From positions 1 to 64,000 of the forward strand of contig JAJDBJ010000036.1 of assembly GCA_029261395.1 (NCBI GenBank): a stretch of 64,000 nt of DNA, in the 5' to 3' direction. The position numbers were made by a program, and so were the translations under genes. Source of the DNA: Nitrospinaceae bacterium. Lineage in GTDB: Bacteria; Nitrospinota; Nitrospinia; Nitrospinales; Nitrospinaceae. Within the stretch, counting starts at the first letter, position 1; the number at the start of each line of letters is the position of its first letter. The notes below the pieces were generated by a model that was not told the DNA's origin, searched no databases, and worked only from the letters and a program-made list of their open reading frames with translations. Of the stretch, positions 7,981-16,223 are shown piece by piece.

Positions 7981-9483
7981 ATGAATGCCATCCCCATATT
8001 GAAAGACCGAACGTTCCAGGTCTTTTTTCTGTTGTTCTCCGCACTGCTCATTTTTCTCGGGCGGCAGACCGATATGGGCCTCCTCAATTTTGACGACGCT
8101 TACTACGCCCAAAAAGCAAAGGAGCTGTTGGGCGGGAGCAGTCTCTGGCTCATCACCTTAAACGGTCAACCCGATTTCGACAAACCCCCTCTGCCCTTGT
8201 GGTTGACAGCGCTGGCATTTAAGACGTTCGGTGTTTCCGGGTATTCCGCTGTACTCGTCACGGCTCTTTTTGGGACGGCAACGGTGTATCTCACCTATCG
8301 GTTCTCGGAGAAGATGTTTGAGGACCCTTGGGCGGCGTTTCTTTCAGCAGTCATTTTAATTTTTCCGGGTTATTTTTTGGATTATTCCCGCCGGGGGATG
8401 ACGGATATCGCCCTGACGTTTTTTGTGACTCTGGCTGTTTACTGTTTTTTTCGGGGCAAAGAGAACACGCGATGGTATCTGGCGTTTGGCTTGAGTACAG
8501 CCGGAGCCATATTAACCAAAAGTGTTTTGGGATTGTTTCCTCTATTGATCGCTTTGAGCGTTCTGCTCCTGACCCGGCAATGGAAGACGATCTTCAACCC
8601 GAATTTTATCGGTGGCGTTGTGATTGCTCTTGGGTTGGGGAGCACGTGGTATATCGTCAACTGGCTGGAGTATGGCGATGCATTTGTGAACCAGCATTTT
8701 GGCTGGATCATTTGGGAGCGTTTTGCACACGGCGACTACGCAGTTCCTAATGCCGGGCCGTTTTATTTTCTGGGATACCTGAAGGGCTTCTTCGGGAACT
8801 ATTGGCCGTGGTTGCCCTTTGCTGTGGTGGGTTGCTGGCAGTTCGCTAAAAAGGGATTCCGGGAAAACGATGACCGTTATCTGTTGGCAGTGCTGTGGGT
8901 GGCGGTTATTCTGGTCGTATTGAGTATCAGTAACGCCCAGTACTTTCGGTATGTCTTGCCCGTATTTCCGGCTCTGGCCATCATCGTATCAAAAACGCTC
9001 GGCGACTGGTTGCTACCGGATTGGAAAGATAAAGCGTTGCCCTGGTTGGTGGGAGGTGTCATGATAACGGTGTTGTTCATTAATGTGACCCCTATTGAGG
9101 TCAAACAGGCCGCCAGCTTGCGGCGTAACAGTTGGGAGGTGCGCTTGCTGGCACCGTCTATTCGCTTGAACACTCCGGAAAAGTCGATGTTGGAAAATTA
9201 CAGGTTACCACTATGGAATCCCAGAAACTCCATTCTATTTTATTCAGACCGCTGGTTGGCCGACCCGGTTAACAGTCCGGAAAAAGTTATGGCTTCCTTT
9301 AAAAATAATCACCGGGCCACCTGGCTGACTCGAATCCGTGAATTTGAAAAACTGGATGCCCAATTTCCAGGGCAACTCTACTTGATTCATTCGCAGGAAC
9401 CGTACGCATATTTCACTGCCATGCAATTTCGCGATCAAATTCGTTACGATTTCTCCAGCGAACACTCCATGCAAGTTCGCTGA
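7981..9483 (+). CDS. ArnT/PMT-like membrane glycosyltransferase
   Basis: A 500-residue polytopic protein. After the first helix comes NFDDAYYAQKAKELL, whose Asp38/Asp39 match the catalytic acidic loop of GT-C enzymes such as ArnT and the PMT family, and DKPPLPLW follows in the same periplasmic loop. About ten further hydrophobic helices reach residue 370. The last 120 residues form a soluble tail that would lie in the periplasm. GT-C enzymes move a sugar from a polyprenyl-phosphate carrier to lipid A, glycan or protein. It sits between two paralogous GT2 genes, consistent with building and transferring a lipid-linked sugar. The ATG lacks a strong ribosome-binding site. Confidence 0.88.
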   Translation: MNAIPILKDRTFQVFFLLFSALLIFLGRQTDMGLLNFDDAYYAQKAKELLGGSSLWLITLNGQPDFDKPPLPLWLTALAFKTFGVSGYSAVLVTALFGTATVYLTYRFSEKMFEDPWAAFLSAVILIFPGYFLDYSRRGMTDIALTFFVTLAVYCFFRGKENTRWYLAFGLSTAGAILTKSVLGLFPLLIALSVLLLTRQWKTIFNPNFIGGVVIALGLGSTWYIVNWLEYGDAFVNQHFGWIIWERFAHGDYAVPNAGPFYFLGYLKGFFGNYWPWLPFAVVGCWQFAKKGFRENDDRYLLAVLWVAVILVVLSISNAQYFRYVLPVFPALAIIVSKTLGDWLLPDWKDKALPWLVGGVMITVLFINVTPIEVKQAASLRRNSWEVRLLAPSIRLNTPEKSMLENYRLPLWNPRNSILFYSDRWLADPVNSPEKVMASFKNNHRATWLTRIREFEKLDAQFPGQLYLIHSQEPYAYFTAMQFRDQIRYDFSSEHSMQVR

Positions 9484-9518
9484 ACCACTCTGCAGATATT
9501 TTTTTAAAGGAATATTTT

Positions 9519-10394
9519 TTGGAACGTATTGAGTTTAAGGAATACAAATCAAATCCCGAAGCCCGTTTTTCGATCATTATCCCCACGTGGAATAATCTTT
9601 CCTATGTCCGGTTATGCGTCGACAGCATCCGCAAAAATTCCCGATACCCGCATCAGATCATCCTTCATGTGAACGAAGGATCGGACGGAACGCTGACCTG
9701 GGCCGAGGAACAGCAATTGGACCATTCCTCCTCACCGAAGAATGTAGGCGTCTGTTACGCGGTCAATGCCGCCGCCACGCTGGTCAAAACGGATTATCTG
9801 GTTTACATGAATGATGATATGTATGTCTGTCCCGACTGGGATCATTTTTTATGGCAAGAGATCAAGGCTTTGGATCATTCGCAGTTTTTCATCTCCAGTA
9901 CCATCATCGAACCGAAAGATACCGGGAACCGATGCGTGATCGTCTCTGATGCGTTCGGCGACTCGATTAAGAATTTTCAGGAAGATGCTTTGAAAAAACA
10001 GTGCATGGATTTTCCGAAAGAAGACTGGCAGGGGGGGACCTGGCCTCCCAATATCATCCCCAAAAAGTTATGGGATCTGGTGGGGGGCTACAGCGTCGAA
10101 TTTTCTCCGGGGATGTACTCCGATCCTGATTTTTCACATAAGCTGTGGGAGGCGGGAGTGCGTCTGTTCAAAGGATGCGGCCAGAGCCGAGTCTTCCATT
10201 TCATGTGCAAATCTACTGGACGTGTCGTCAAAAATGATGGGCGCCGGCAGTTCCGGGAAAAATGGGGAATCCCCAGCTCGAAATTCACCAAGCACTATCT
10301 TCATATTGGGAATCCCTTTGACGGGCCCCTGGCGGAACCGGAGGAAACCCTGGCGCTGAAATGGGCGCGGCTGAGGGCGAGGTTTCCCTTTTGA
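9519..10394 (+). CDS. Family 2 glycosyltransferase (copy B of a paralogous pair)
   Basis: A 291-residue GT2 enzyme, colinear with the product of 7043-7921: FSIIIPTWNN at the start, MNDDMYV as the metal and nucleotide-sugar motif, and YSDPDFSHKLW as the C-terminal acidic motif. The start is a TTG preceded by AAAGGA at a spacing of about 7; no better start exists in frame. The two paralogues diverge most between residues 125 and 180, the likely acceptor-recognition region, so they may act on different sugars in the same chain. Gene order GT2, ArnT-like, GT2 suggests duplication around the middle gene. Confidence 0.87.
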   Translation: MERIEFKEYKSNPEARFSIIIPTWNNLSYVRLCVDSIRKNSRYPHQIILHVNEGSDGTLTWAEEQQLDHSSSPKNVGVCYAVNAAATLVKTDYLVYMNDDMYVCPDWDHFLWQEIKALDHSQFFISSTIIEPKDTGNRCVIVSDAFGDSIKNFQEDALKKQCMDFPKEDWQGGTWPPNIIPKKLWDLVGGYSVEFSPGMYSDPDFSHKLWEAGVRLFKGCGQSRVFHFMCKSTGRVVKNDGRRQFREKWGIPSSKFTKHYLHIGNPFDGPLAEPEETLALKWARLRARFPF

Positions 10395-10460
10395 GTCAGC
10401 ACTTGGCCGATTTCCCGAGAGCGGTTAACATATTAAATCACTTCTACTCGATAGGTTGCC

Positions 10461-11213
10461 ATGATCAGTGTTGCCATTATCGTCAAAGACGGTGAAAAAT
10501 ATATCGAGGAGTGCCTTCAGTCGTTGGCATCATTTGACGATGTGTTGCTCCTCGATACCGGGTCCACGGATCGGACGATGGAGATCGCCCGGCGTTTCCA
10601 AAATGTTCGCATCGAAGAGCGCGAGTTTGTCGGTTTCGGGCCCACTAAAAACAGTGCGGCCCAATTGGCAAAACACGATTGGGTATTGTCCGTCGATTCG
10701 GACGAAGTCGTTACTCCTGAGTTGTCTTCAGAAATCCGTTCGTTGTCCCTGGATGACAATCAGGTGTATCGGTTTTCACGTCATTCCTATTATCGAGGGA
10801 AATTTATCAAGGGATGCGGGTGGTATCCCGATAAAATTTTGCGTTTGTATAATAAAAAGCAAACAGGCCTCAACGACAACCAAGTCCATGAAAGTGTGAT
10901 GGTGAAAGAAGGAATGAGCATTGTCGATCTGAGAGGCGTCCTCAAGCATTTTCCTTACGACAGCGCCGGGAGCCTGGTGGCCAAACTCCAATTTTATTCG
11001 ACATTATTTGCCGAACAGAATCAAGGCAAGCTCAAATCATCACCCTTGAAGGCCGTTACCCGAGGGCTGGCCGCATTTTTTAAAGGGTATGTGATCCGTA
11101 AAGGGTTCCTGGACGGTTACGAAGGTTTTCACATCGCGCTCTGCCAGGGGCTGGCCACTTATTTAAAATACCTCAAGCTATACGAAGCCAACCGTGCCGT
11201 ACGTTCCCAATGA
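10461..11213 (+). CDS. WaaE/KdtX-like family 2 glycosyltransferase
   Basis: A 250-residue GT2 protein with SVAIIVKDGE at the start, the LLDTGSTDRT motif typical of the LPS-core glucosyltransferase group WaaE/KdtX, SVDSDEVV as the acidic donor-binding motif, and a C-terminal amphipathic helix that could attach to the membrane. Members add a beta-linked glucose to the inner LPS core. It follows the two paralogous GT2 genes on the same strand and is convergent with the ligase-like gene, supporting a role in LPS core assembly. The acceptor here is an inference from the family. Confidence 0.85.
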   Translation: MISVAIIVKDGEKYIEECLQSLASFDDVLLLDTGSTDRTMEIARRFQNVRIEEREFVGFGPTKNSAAQLAKHDWVLSVDSDEVVTPELSSEIRSLSLDDNQVYRFSRHSYYRGKFIKGCGWYPDKILRLYNKKQTGLNDNQVHESVMVKEGMSIVDLRGVLKHFPYDSAGSLVAKLQFYSTLFAEQNQGKLKSSPLKAVTRGLAAFFKGYVIRKGFLDGYEGFHIALCQGLATYLKYLKLYEANRAVRSQ

Positions 11214-11230
11214 AAAACTCGGGTTCGCAG

Positions 11231-12493
11231 TCATGCAGGTTTTGTGAGCGGAATTTTGCGAATAAAAGGTAGTGCCATTAAGAAATAAGCCAGCATGACC
11301 ACTTCCGAATCGTAAAAATTGGTTTCGAACATGCCTCCGGCCAGAAACGCGATCAACGCGCTGAGACTGGCCAGCGTAACCCATCGATTCGCCGGATCGT
11401 CATCCGAGGTTAACCTTCGTCCTGCCGCGATAAAATAACTCAGCCATAAGAAGAGCCACGCCAGCACTCCCACGGTGCCAGTATCGACCGCCAATTGCAC
11501 GATATTGCTATGGAGCGTACGGTAGCTACGGGAGATTTCTTTATGCTCCGGATAGTTCGCGCGTACCTTCATCAGGCACTTAAACCCGCATCCGGTCACC
11601 GGATAGTCTTTGTAAATTTCCAAGCCCAACTGCCACATGGAAAGACGTTCCTGGAGGGTGACATCATCAAGATTGGCGATGCTTTCCATTCGTTCTTTGA
11701 TGGGCAAAGGGGATACCCAGAACACAAGTGTCGCGAAGACGGGTAATAGCAGGATGAAAATCGGTTTGCGAAATGCTAGAAGAATTAAAAATCCCGAGCC
11801 GAAGCCCAGCCAGGCCTGGCGTGTCAGCGTGAAGGTCAAGGCGAGAATCATCAACAGCAGAGCCGACCACATCCATTTGTTTTTGCCATTTCGAAAGAAC
11901 AGGTACGCGGTCGTCACCAGGGCGGTCTGCATTAGAAGTCCGGCGAAGGTCATGTAAATACTCAATGACCCGGAAACCCGGTGGTGGATCGAAAGACCAT
12001 GGATCGTTACCTGGAGGATTCCAGCCATTGCGGATACTGAAGCGCTTAATACGATCAACCCGATAAAAAAATTGCGGGGGGAGAGTGTGATCATCGCTTC
12101 AGGTTTCCCCAGGCAGAATTGCCCTAGACGGAATTTTTTTAGCGTGTTGAGCAGAGCATGCAAGCTTGCTTTTAGAGTAGGGTCAGACAGCGAATTCAGA
12201 ATCAGGAAGAAGATACCCATCTCGAACAGGCGCTTTAAATGCTCGAAACTCTTCAGGGGGTCCAGAGCTGTAACGACGGCAAGTATGCTGGCCAGCGCAA
12301 AGCCCGCAAATGGAATCCACAACGGCCAACGCAATTGGTTCCAGGAGCGGGTGGCATGGGTTTTATAAAGCCATAACGCGCTCCCTAAAAAACCGCAAAT
12401 ATGGGTGATGCTGATCGAAAAATTCATCGCAATAGTGAATACGATCAAAACGATCAACTGGGCGCGGGTCAGAATTTCAATGCGTCGATTCAT
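11231..12493 (-). CDS. O-antigen ligase / polymerase-like membrane protein (WaaL/Wzy family)
   Basis: A protein of about 420 residues with ten or more hydrophobic helices. The central to C-terminal periplasmic loop carries TLQERLSMWQLGLEIYKDYPVT cut by a helix, then HSNIVQLAVDTG, the R-W and H-N features of the Wzy_C (O-antigen ligase) family. Such proteins transfer polyprenyl-linked glycan to lipid A-core or polymerise it at the periplasmic face. I start it at the ATG encoding MNRRIEIL; an upstream TTG frame would add 19 residues that do not look like protein. It is convergent with the WaaE-like gene, ending 18 bases from it, and closes the glycan cluster. Confidence 0.8.
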   Translation of the reverse strand: MNRRIEILTRAQLIVLIVFTIAMNFSISITHICGFLGSALWLYKTHATRSWNQLRWPLWIPFAGFALASILAVVTALDPLKSFEHLKRLFEMGIFFLILNSLSDPTLKASLHALLNTLKKFRLGQFCLGKPEAMITLSPRNFFIGLIVLSASVSAMAGILQVTIHGLSIHHRVSGSLSIYMTFAGLLMQTALVTTAYLFFRNGKNKWMWSALLLMILALTFTLTRQAWLGFGSGFLILLAFRKPIFILLLPVFATLVFWVSPLPIKERMESIANLDDVTLQERLSMWQLGLEIYKDYPVTGCGFKCLMKVRANYPEHKEISRSYRTLHSNIVQLAVDTGTVGVLAWLFLWLSYFIAAGRRLTSDDDPANRWVTLASLSALIAFLAGGMFETNFYDSEVVMLAYFLMALPFIRKIPLTKPA

Positions 12494-12600
12494 AAGGAAA
12501 AAAACGAGGCGGCCGGAGGCGTCTCCGGAAGCCGCCCACAGGCGGGTCAATGGATCTTTAAAAACGTGATAGGTGAATCCTCACCCAAAAAGAACGGGCT

Positions 12601-12828
12601 TCACTTGCTATGGGAGCCATCGCATTTGGGCGAGGTCTCGCTTTTGCCGCAATCGCAGATGGCCATGCGGCAAGCATTTTCCACTTCCCATTCGACGGGT
12701 GATTTACCGGTATTCTTGGTTTCGTGTGAACCGTCACAGTAGGGTTTATTTGCCGATTCACCACAGGTACAATAGTGTTTGGTTCCGGGAGTTTCATCGA
12801 TATAGAAGGGTGACTCCTGATAGGGCAT
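12601..12828 (-). CDS. Double CDGSH iron-sulfur domain protein
   Basis: A 75-residue protein with two complete CDGSH motifs. The first uses Cys20, Cys22, Cys31 and His35; the second uses Cys58, Cys60, Cys69 and His73. Each is expected to bind a [2Fe-2S] cluster with three Cys and one His ligand, as in mitoNEET-type proteins. The ATG has AAGGAG eight bases upstream. Roles of bacterial members are poorly defined (electron transfer or cluster handling). There is no signal peptide, so it is cytoplasmic. It is a stand-alone gene, divergent from the SDR39U1 gene. Confidence 0.93.
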   Translation of the reverse strand: MPYQESPFYIDETPGTKHYCTCGESANKPYCDGSHETKNTGKSPVEWEVENACRMAICDCGKSETSPKCDGSHSK

Positions 12829-12963
12829 GGAAAGCTCCTTGTGAAAAGAATTTGTTGAAGTTCCCTGTAAAAATACTGGGGAAAGTAATACTCAAGACAG
12901 CTTATTATGAGGTTTTTCTATTTCTAAAACAAGGCCCTTCAAAATGTTGCTTAAAGGAGTTCG

Positions 12964-14319
12964 ATGAAAATTCTAATTACAGGCGCTACCGGATTTGTCG
13001 GTCGGCAGGTGGTTCTCCATTTAAGAGACCGGGGGCACGAAATCGTGGTGTTGACCCGCGATGCCGAAAAAGCTCCGGTGCGTCTGCCCATCGTCTGCCC
13101 GGTTTTTTCATGGCCCAATGTCGACCAGCCGCCGCCGCGTGAAGCGTTCACAGGTGTCGATGCGGTTGTGCACCTGGCGGGTGAGAACATCATCAATCGT
13201 TGGACGACCTCCCGCAAAAAGAAAATCATAAAATCCCGCGTGGAGTCCACTCGCCAGTTGGTTACTGCAATGCAGAATTTGGATCGCCAACCAAAAGTAT
13301 TCGTATGTGCCTCGGCGATCGGTTATTACGGGGATCGGGGAGACGAATCGTTGGACGAGTCGTCTGACCCGGGCGACGGATTTCTCTCCAGCTTGTGTCG
13401 GCAATGGGAAGAGGCGGCCCGACAAGCGGAGGAATCCGGGGTTCGCGTGGTGTCCTTGCGGATCGGTGTGGTGCTGGGTCACGATGGGGGAGCCCTGCAA
13501 CCGATGCTCCCGCCGTTCCGACTCGGCTTTGGGGGCAAAGTCGGATCGGGCAGGCAATGGATGAGTTGGATTCATGTGCGCGACCTGGCGGGTCTCGTGC
13601 TTCACGCCATCGAAACGGAATCAGTAAAGGGGCCACTCAACGCGGTCAGCCCTCAGCCCGTGCCCAACGTGGAGTTCACTCAAACGTTGGCGGCTGTTCT
13701 CAAGCGTCCTCATTTGTTCCCGGTACCGGGATTTATTTTGAAGATCCTCATGGGCGAAGCGTCACAAGTGGTCCTCACCAGCCAGAGAGTGATTGCGCGG
13801 AAAGCGGACGGCTACGAATTCGTATTTCCGGAGTTGAAGGCGGCGTTGCAGGATATCTGCGGGCGGAAGGATCATGAATTGCTGCTGGAGCAATGGGTGC
13901 CCCGGCCCATCGATGAAGTGTTTGGATTTTTCAGCGATGCCAAAAACCTCGAGCTGTTAACGCCGCCGCATCTAAAGTTTAAGGTACTAAACTCATCCAC
14001 GGATTCCTTGCAGGCCGGAACACTCATCGATTACAAACTGCAATTGCATGGCATTCCATTTCGCTGGCAATCGCTGATCGGCGAATGGAATCCGTCAACT
14101 CATTTCAGCGATACGCAAATGCGCGGTCCCTATAAAAAATGGCACCACACCCATACCTTCATCGAGCAGGATGGCGGCACCCTGATCCGCGATCATGCCT
14201 TGTACCGGTTGCCTTTTGGTGTGCCCGGCGATACCGTGGCGTATTTCTTCGTCAAAAAAGATCTGGAAAAAATTTTTGGCTACCGCATTGCTAAAACTCG
14301 TGAGCTGTTTGGGGAATAG
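12964..14319 (+). CDS. SDR39U1/YfcH-type epimerase fused to an SRPBCC domain
   Basis: A 451-residue two-domain protein. Residues 1-300 form an extended short-chain dehydrogenase: GATGFVG at 7-13 binds NAD(P), HLAGENI follows, and ASAIGYYGDRG holds the active-site Tyr region, all typical of the TIGR01777 (YfcH/SDR39U1) family. Residues 305-451 look like an SRPBCC ligand-binding domain (LEQWVPRPIDEVFGFFSDA at its start). The fusion occurs in many bacteria and is often misnamed a cell-division inhibitor; its substrate is unknown. The ATG has AAAGGAG just upstream. The 3' end overlaps the convergent DDAH-like gene by 29 bases. Confidence 0.88.
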   Translation: MKILITGATGFVGRQVVLHLRDRGHEIVVLTRDAEKAPVRLPIVCPVFSWPNVDQPPPREAFTGVDAVVHLAGENIINRWTTSRKKKIIKSRVESTRQLVTAMQNLDRQPKVFVCASAIGYYGDRGDESLDESSDPGDGFLSSLCRQWEEAARQAEESGVRVVSLRIGVVLGHDGGALQPMLPPFRLGFGGKVGSGRQWMSWIHVRDLAGLVLHAIETESVKGPLNAVSPQPVPNVEFTQTLAAVLKRPHLFPVPGFILKILMGEASQVVLTSQRVIARKADGYEFVFPELKAALQDICGRKDHELLLEQWVPRPIDEVFGFFSDAKNLELLTPPHLKFKVLNSSTDSLQAGTLIDYKLQLHGIPFRWQSLIGEWNPSTHFSDTQMRGPYKKWHHTHTFIEQDGGTLIRDHALYRLPFGVPGDTVAYFFVKKDLEKIFGYRIAKTRELFGE

Positions 14320-15082
14320 GATGATGCGTTAAAAGACTCAGGCACGTCACGCCGCCGTCGGCTTTTTGGAATTCGCTCATTTCGACGGGCAAAGTTTTGA
14401 AACCCTGTTGCTGGATGCGTTGTTCCAGCTTGAGAAACCCGGCAGGCAGGATCACGTTATTTCCCACCGTCAAGCAATTCGCCGCGTAGGCTTCCTCTTC
14501 ATCCACTTCAATCCACTTAAACTTGCGGAATGGTTCGGTCTCGATATGAGATGGGTTGATGACCAGCAAGTGCTTACCCAGAGTGCTGACCGATGTTTTT
14601 AAATGCAGTCCTTGCTTCACTCGTACCGGCACCACTTGTTTGGAGGTGAGGGATTGCAATGCTTCGATGGCTTCGGCGGAGGTGCGTTGGGATTGGCCGA
14701 CGTACAGGGTGTCGTCCGTTTGCATGATGTCGCCGCCGTCGATGAACACTGGTGCCTGTAAACGCAGTACCGGCAGGCGCGACTGCAGGGCCTCGGCCAA
14801 AAAAGAAACTTCCCCCTGACGGCTGACTGCCTTCATTGAGCAGAGGACGGCCCGGCCCTCCAGAATCACCGCATTATCCTCGATGAATACGCTGTCAGGA
14901 AAAGCGTCCAGCGGTTCCAGAACTTCCACGGTCAGCCCGGCGGTTTGAAGCGCTTCGCAATAAGCCGCGTGTTGTTGTTGGGCTTTTTGAAAATTGATGG
15001 AAGTTGCTTCCGGATGTTCCGAAAGTGCCTGGGCGAAATTTTTGGAGGGTCGCCGGACCAGTGCCTGCATAATAGCCTTCAT
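14291..15082 (-). CDS. Dimethylarginine dimethylaminohydrolase (DDAH)-like amidinotransferase-fold enzyme
   Basis: A 263-residue guanidino-group hydrolase. It shows DSVFIEDNAV at 63-72 and DGGD at 115-118, which bind the guanidinium group, then the catalytic His160 (GLHLKTSVS) and nucleophile Cys247 (GGVTCLS). These match DDAH, which turns methylated arginines into citrulline and methylamines; a related arginine-deiminase-fold activity is possible. It has the family's usual length and no signal peptide. It precedes a GGCT-like gene on the same strand with 28 bases between, so the two may be cotranscribed. Confidence 0.88.
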   Translation of the reverse strand: MKAIMQALVRRPSKNFAQALSEHPEATSINFQKAQQQHAAYCEALQTAGLTVEVLEPLDAFPDSVFIEDNAVILEGRAVLCSMKAVSRQGEVSFLAEALQSRLPVLRLQAPVFIDGGDIMQTDDTLYVGQSQRTSAEAIEALQSLTSKQVVPVRVKQGLHLKTSVSTLGKHLLVINPSHIETEPFRKFKWIEVDEEEAYAANCLTVGNNVILPAGFLKLEQRIQQQGFKTLPVEMSEFQKADGGVTCLSLLTHHPIPQTAHEF

Positions 15083-15110
15083 AATTCATTCCTGGCAGAG
15101 GTCCGGTTCC

Positions 15111-15584
15111 TTATTCGATAGCGGGGCGGATCATCAATCTCGATAAATAGAGTTTGGTCAGGATTTTGCGGCATCCCTTATAAATTTTAAGCATATCCTT
15201 GCTGGGCAACAGGCCGCTCTGCGTCCGATCTTTTTGGGCGATGTAGACAATCCCATCCACGAAGGTGAAATCGTGTTTGGTGAAGCGCATTTTTTTACGT
15301 TGGTACTCATCTGGATGACCGTACAGGGCATCGAGTTTCGGTACGTTTTCTTCCAGCATTTCATACAGCACGCCTTCCATCATTCCCAGATTGTCCTGAG
15401 TGGGCGCGATGTTGGCGTGTCCCAGCTTTTCTTTGCCGCCGTTATCCACGGGGATTTTGTTGAATACCAGCTTATGAGCTGAAAGAGAGACGCTGAAGGC
15501 CGCCTCATACTCCAACCCCGTTTGCTTGATAACTTCGGGGTTCATCATTTCATCGTAGGCGAACCAATTGATTAAATTGGGCAT
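15111..15584 (-). CDS. Gamma-glutamylcyclotransferase-like (AIG2/GGCT fold) protein lacking the usual catalytic Glu
   Basis: A 157-residue protein with the GGCT fold signature: an N-terminal FAYDEMMN in place of FAYGSNM, HANIAPTQ, then EGVLYEM and LDALYG. In active enzymes the last motif reads LDxxEG and the Glu is the catalytic acid/base; here that position is Tyr88. This suggests altered or lost cyclotransferase activity. It lies directly upstream of the DDAH-like gene in the same direction. The exact substrate is unknown. Confidence 0.7.
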   Translation of the reverse strand: MPNLINWFAYDEMMNPEVIKQTGLEYEAAFSVSLSAHKLVFNKIPVDNGGKEKLGHANIAPTQDNLGMMEGVLYEMLEENVPKLDALYGHPDEYQRKKMRFTKHDFTFVDGIVYIAQKDRTQSGLLPSKDMLKIYKGCRKILTKLYLSRLMIRPAIE

Positions 15585-15834
15585 TTATGGACTCCTGAAT
15601 CTTTGCGATGGAAATACCATCTAAAATCGTAAAGCAAGAAAACCCTGTTGAATCGGGGCTTGATCACGGATGGCCTTGATAATATCAAAAAGCACCAAAA
15701 ACATCCTTGAAAAAAACAGCACAATTGAGTAGCTTGATGATATTATTATTGCTCTTGGGAAGTTTCCCCGGTTATTTTCTAACCCTGATCCTACCCATCG
15801 GGTCCAGACGCATCTTTTTAAAGGAGTGGTTTTT

Positions 15835-16161
15835 ATGTCGGGAAAAATCGTCACCGTATCTGACGCTGAGTTTGAGTCCTCTGTCCTCCAGGGTGATAAG
15901 CCTGCCTTGATCGATTTTTGGGCGGAATGGTGTCAGCCTTGTAAAATGTTGGCTCCCACAGTAGAAGAAATTGCCGGAGAATATGAAGGCAAAGTGCTCG
16001 TGGGCAAGTTGAACGTGGATGACAACCCGGCAACTGCCACCAAATATGGAATTCGCGGCATTCCCACCCTGCTGTTGTTCAAGGGCGGACAGGTCGTTCA
16101 GCAACTCGTCGGAGTTAAATCCCAGGCCGAAATCAACAAGGTCATCGACGAGAATATATAA
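15835..16161 (+). CDS. trxA: Thioredoxin
   Basis: A 108-residue thioredoxin: active site WCQPC with Cys33 and Cys36, and cis-Pro77 in RGIPTLLLF. It reduces protein disulfides in the cytoplasm. The ATG at 15835 has AAGGAG eight bases upstream; the frame extends three codons further to a GTG, but that start overlaps the ribosome site and is unlikely. The usual active-site Gly is replaced by Gln, which may shift the redox potential. A strong intrinsic terminator follows, so it is probably a single-gene transcript at its 3' end. Confidence 0.95.
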   Translation: MSGKIVTVSDAEFESSVLQGDKPALIDFWAEWCQPCKMLAPTVEEIAGEYEGKVLVGKLNVDDNPATATKYGIRGIPTLLLFKGGQVVQQLVGVKSQAEINKVIDENI

Positions 16162-16176
16162 AGATTCGGATCATAC

Positions 16177-16208
16177 CGCCCTCGGGGTTTCCCGGGGGCG
16201 TTTTTTTT
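16177..16208 (+). terminator. Intrinsic terminator of trxA
   Basis: A GC-rich hairpin (CGCCCTCGGG, loop GTTT, CCCGGGGGCG) is followed by eight T residues, directly after the thioredoxin stop codon. It lies in the trxA direction; bioB is convergent and ends a few bases later. Confidence 0.9.
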
Positions 16209-16223
16209 GGAATCGGGTTGGAG

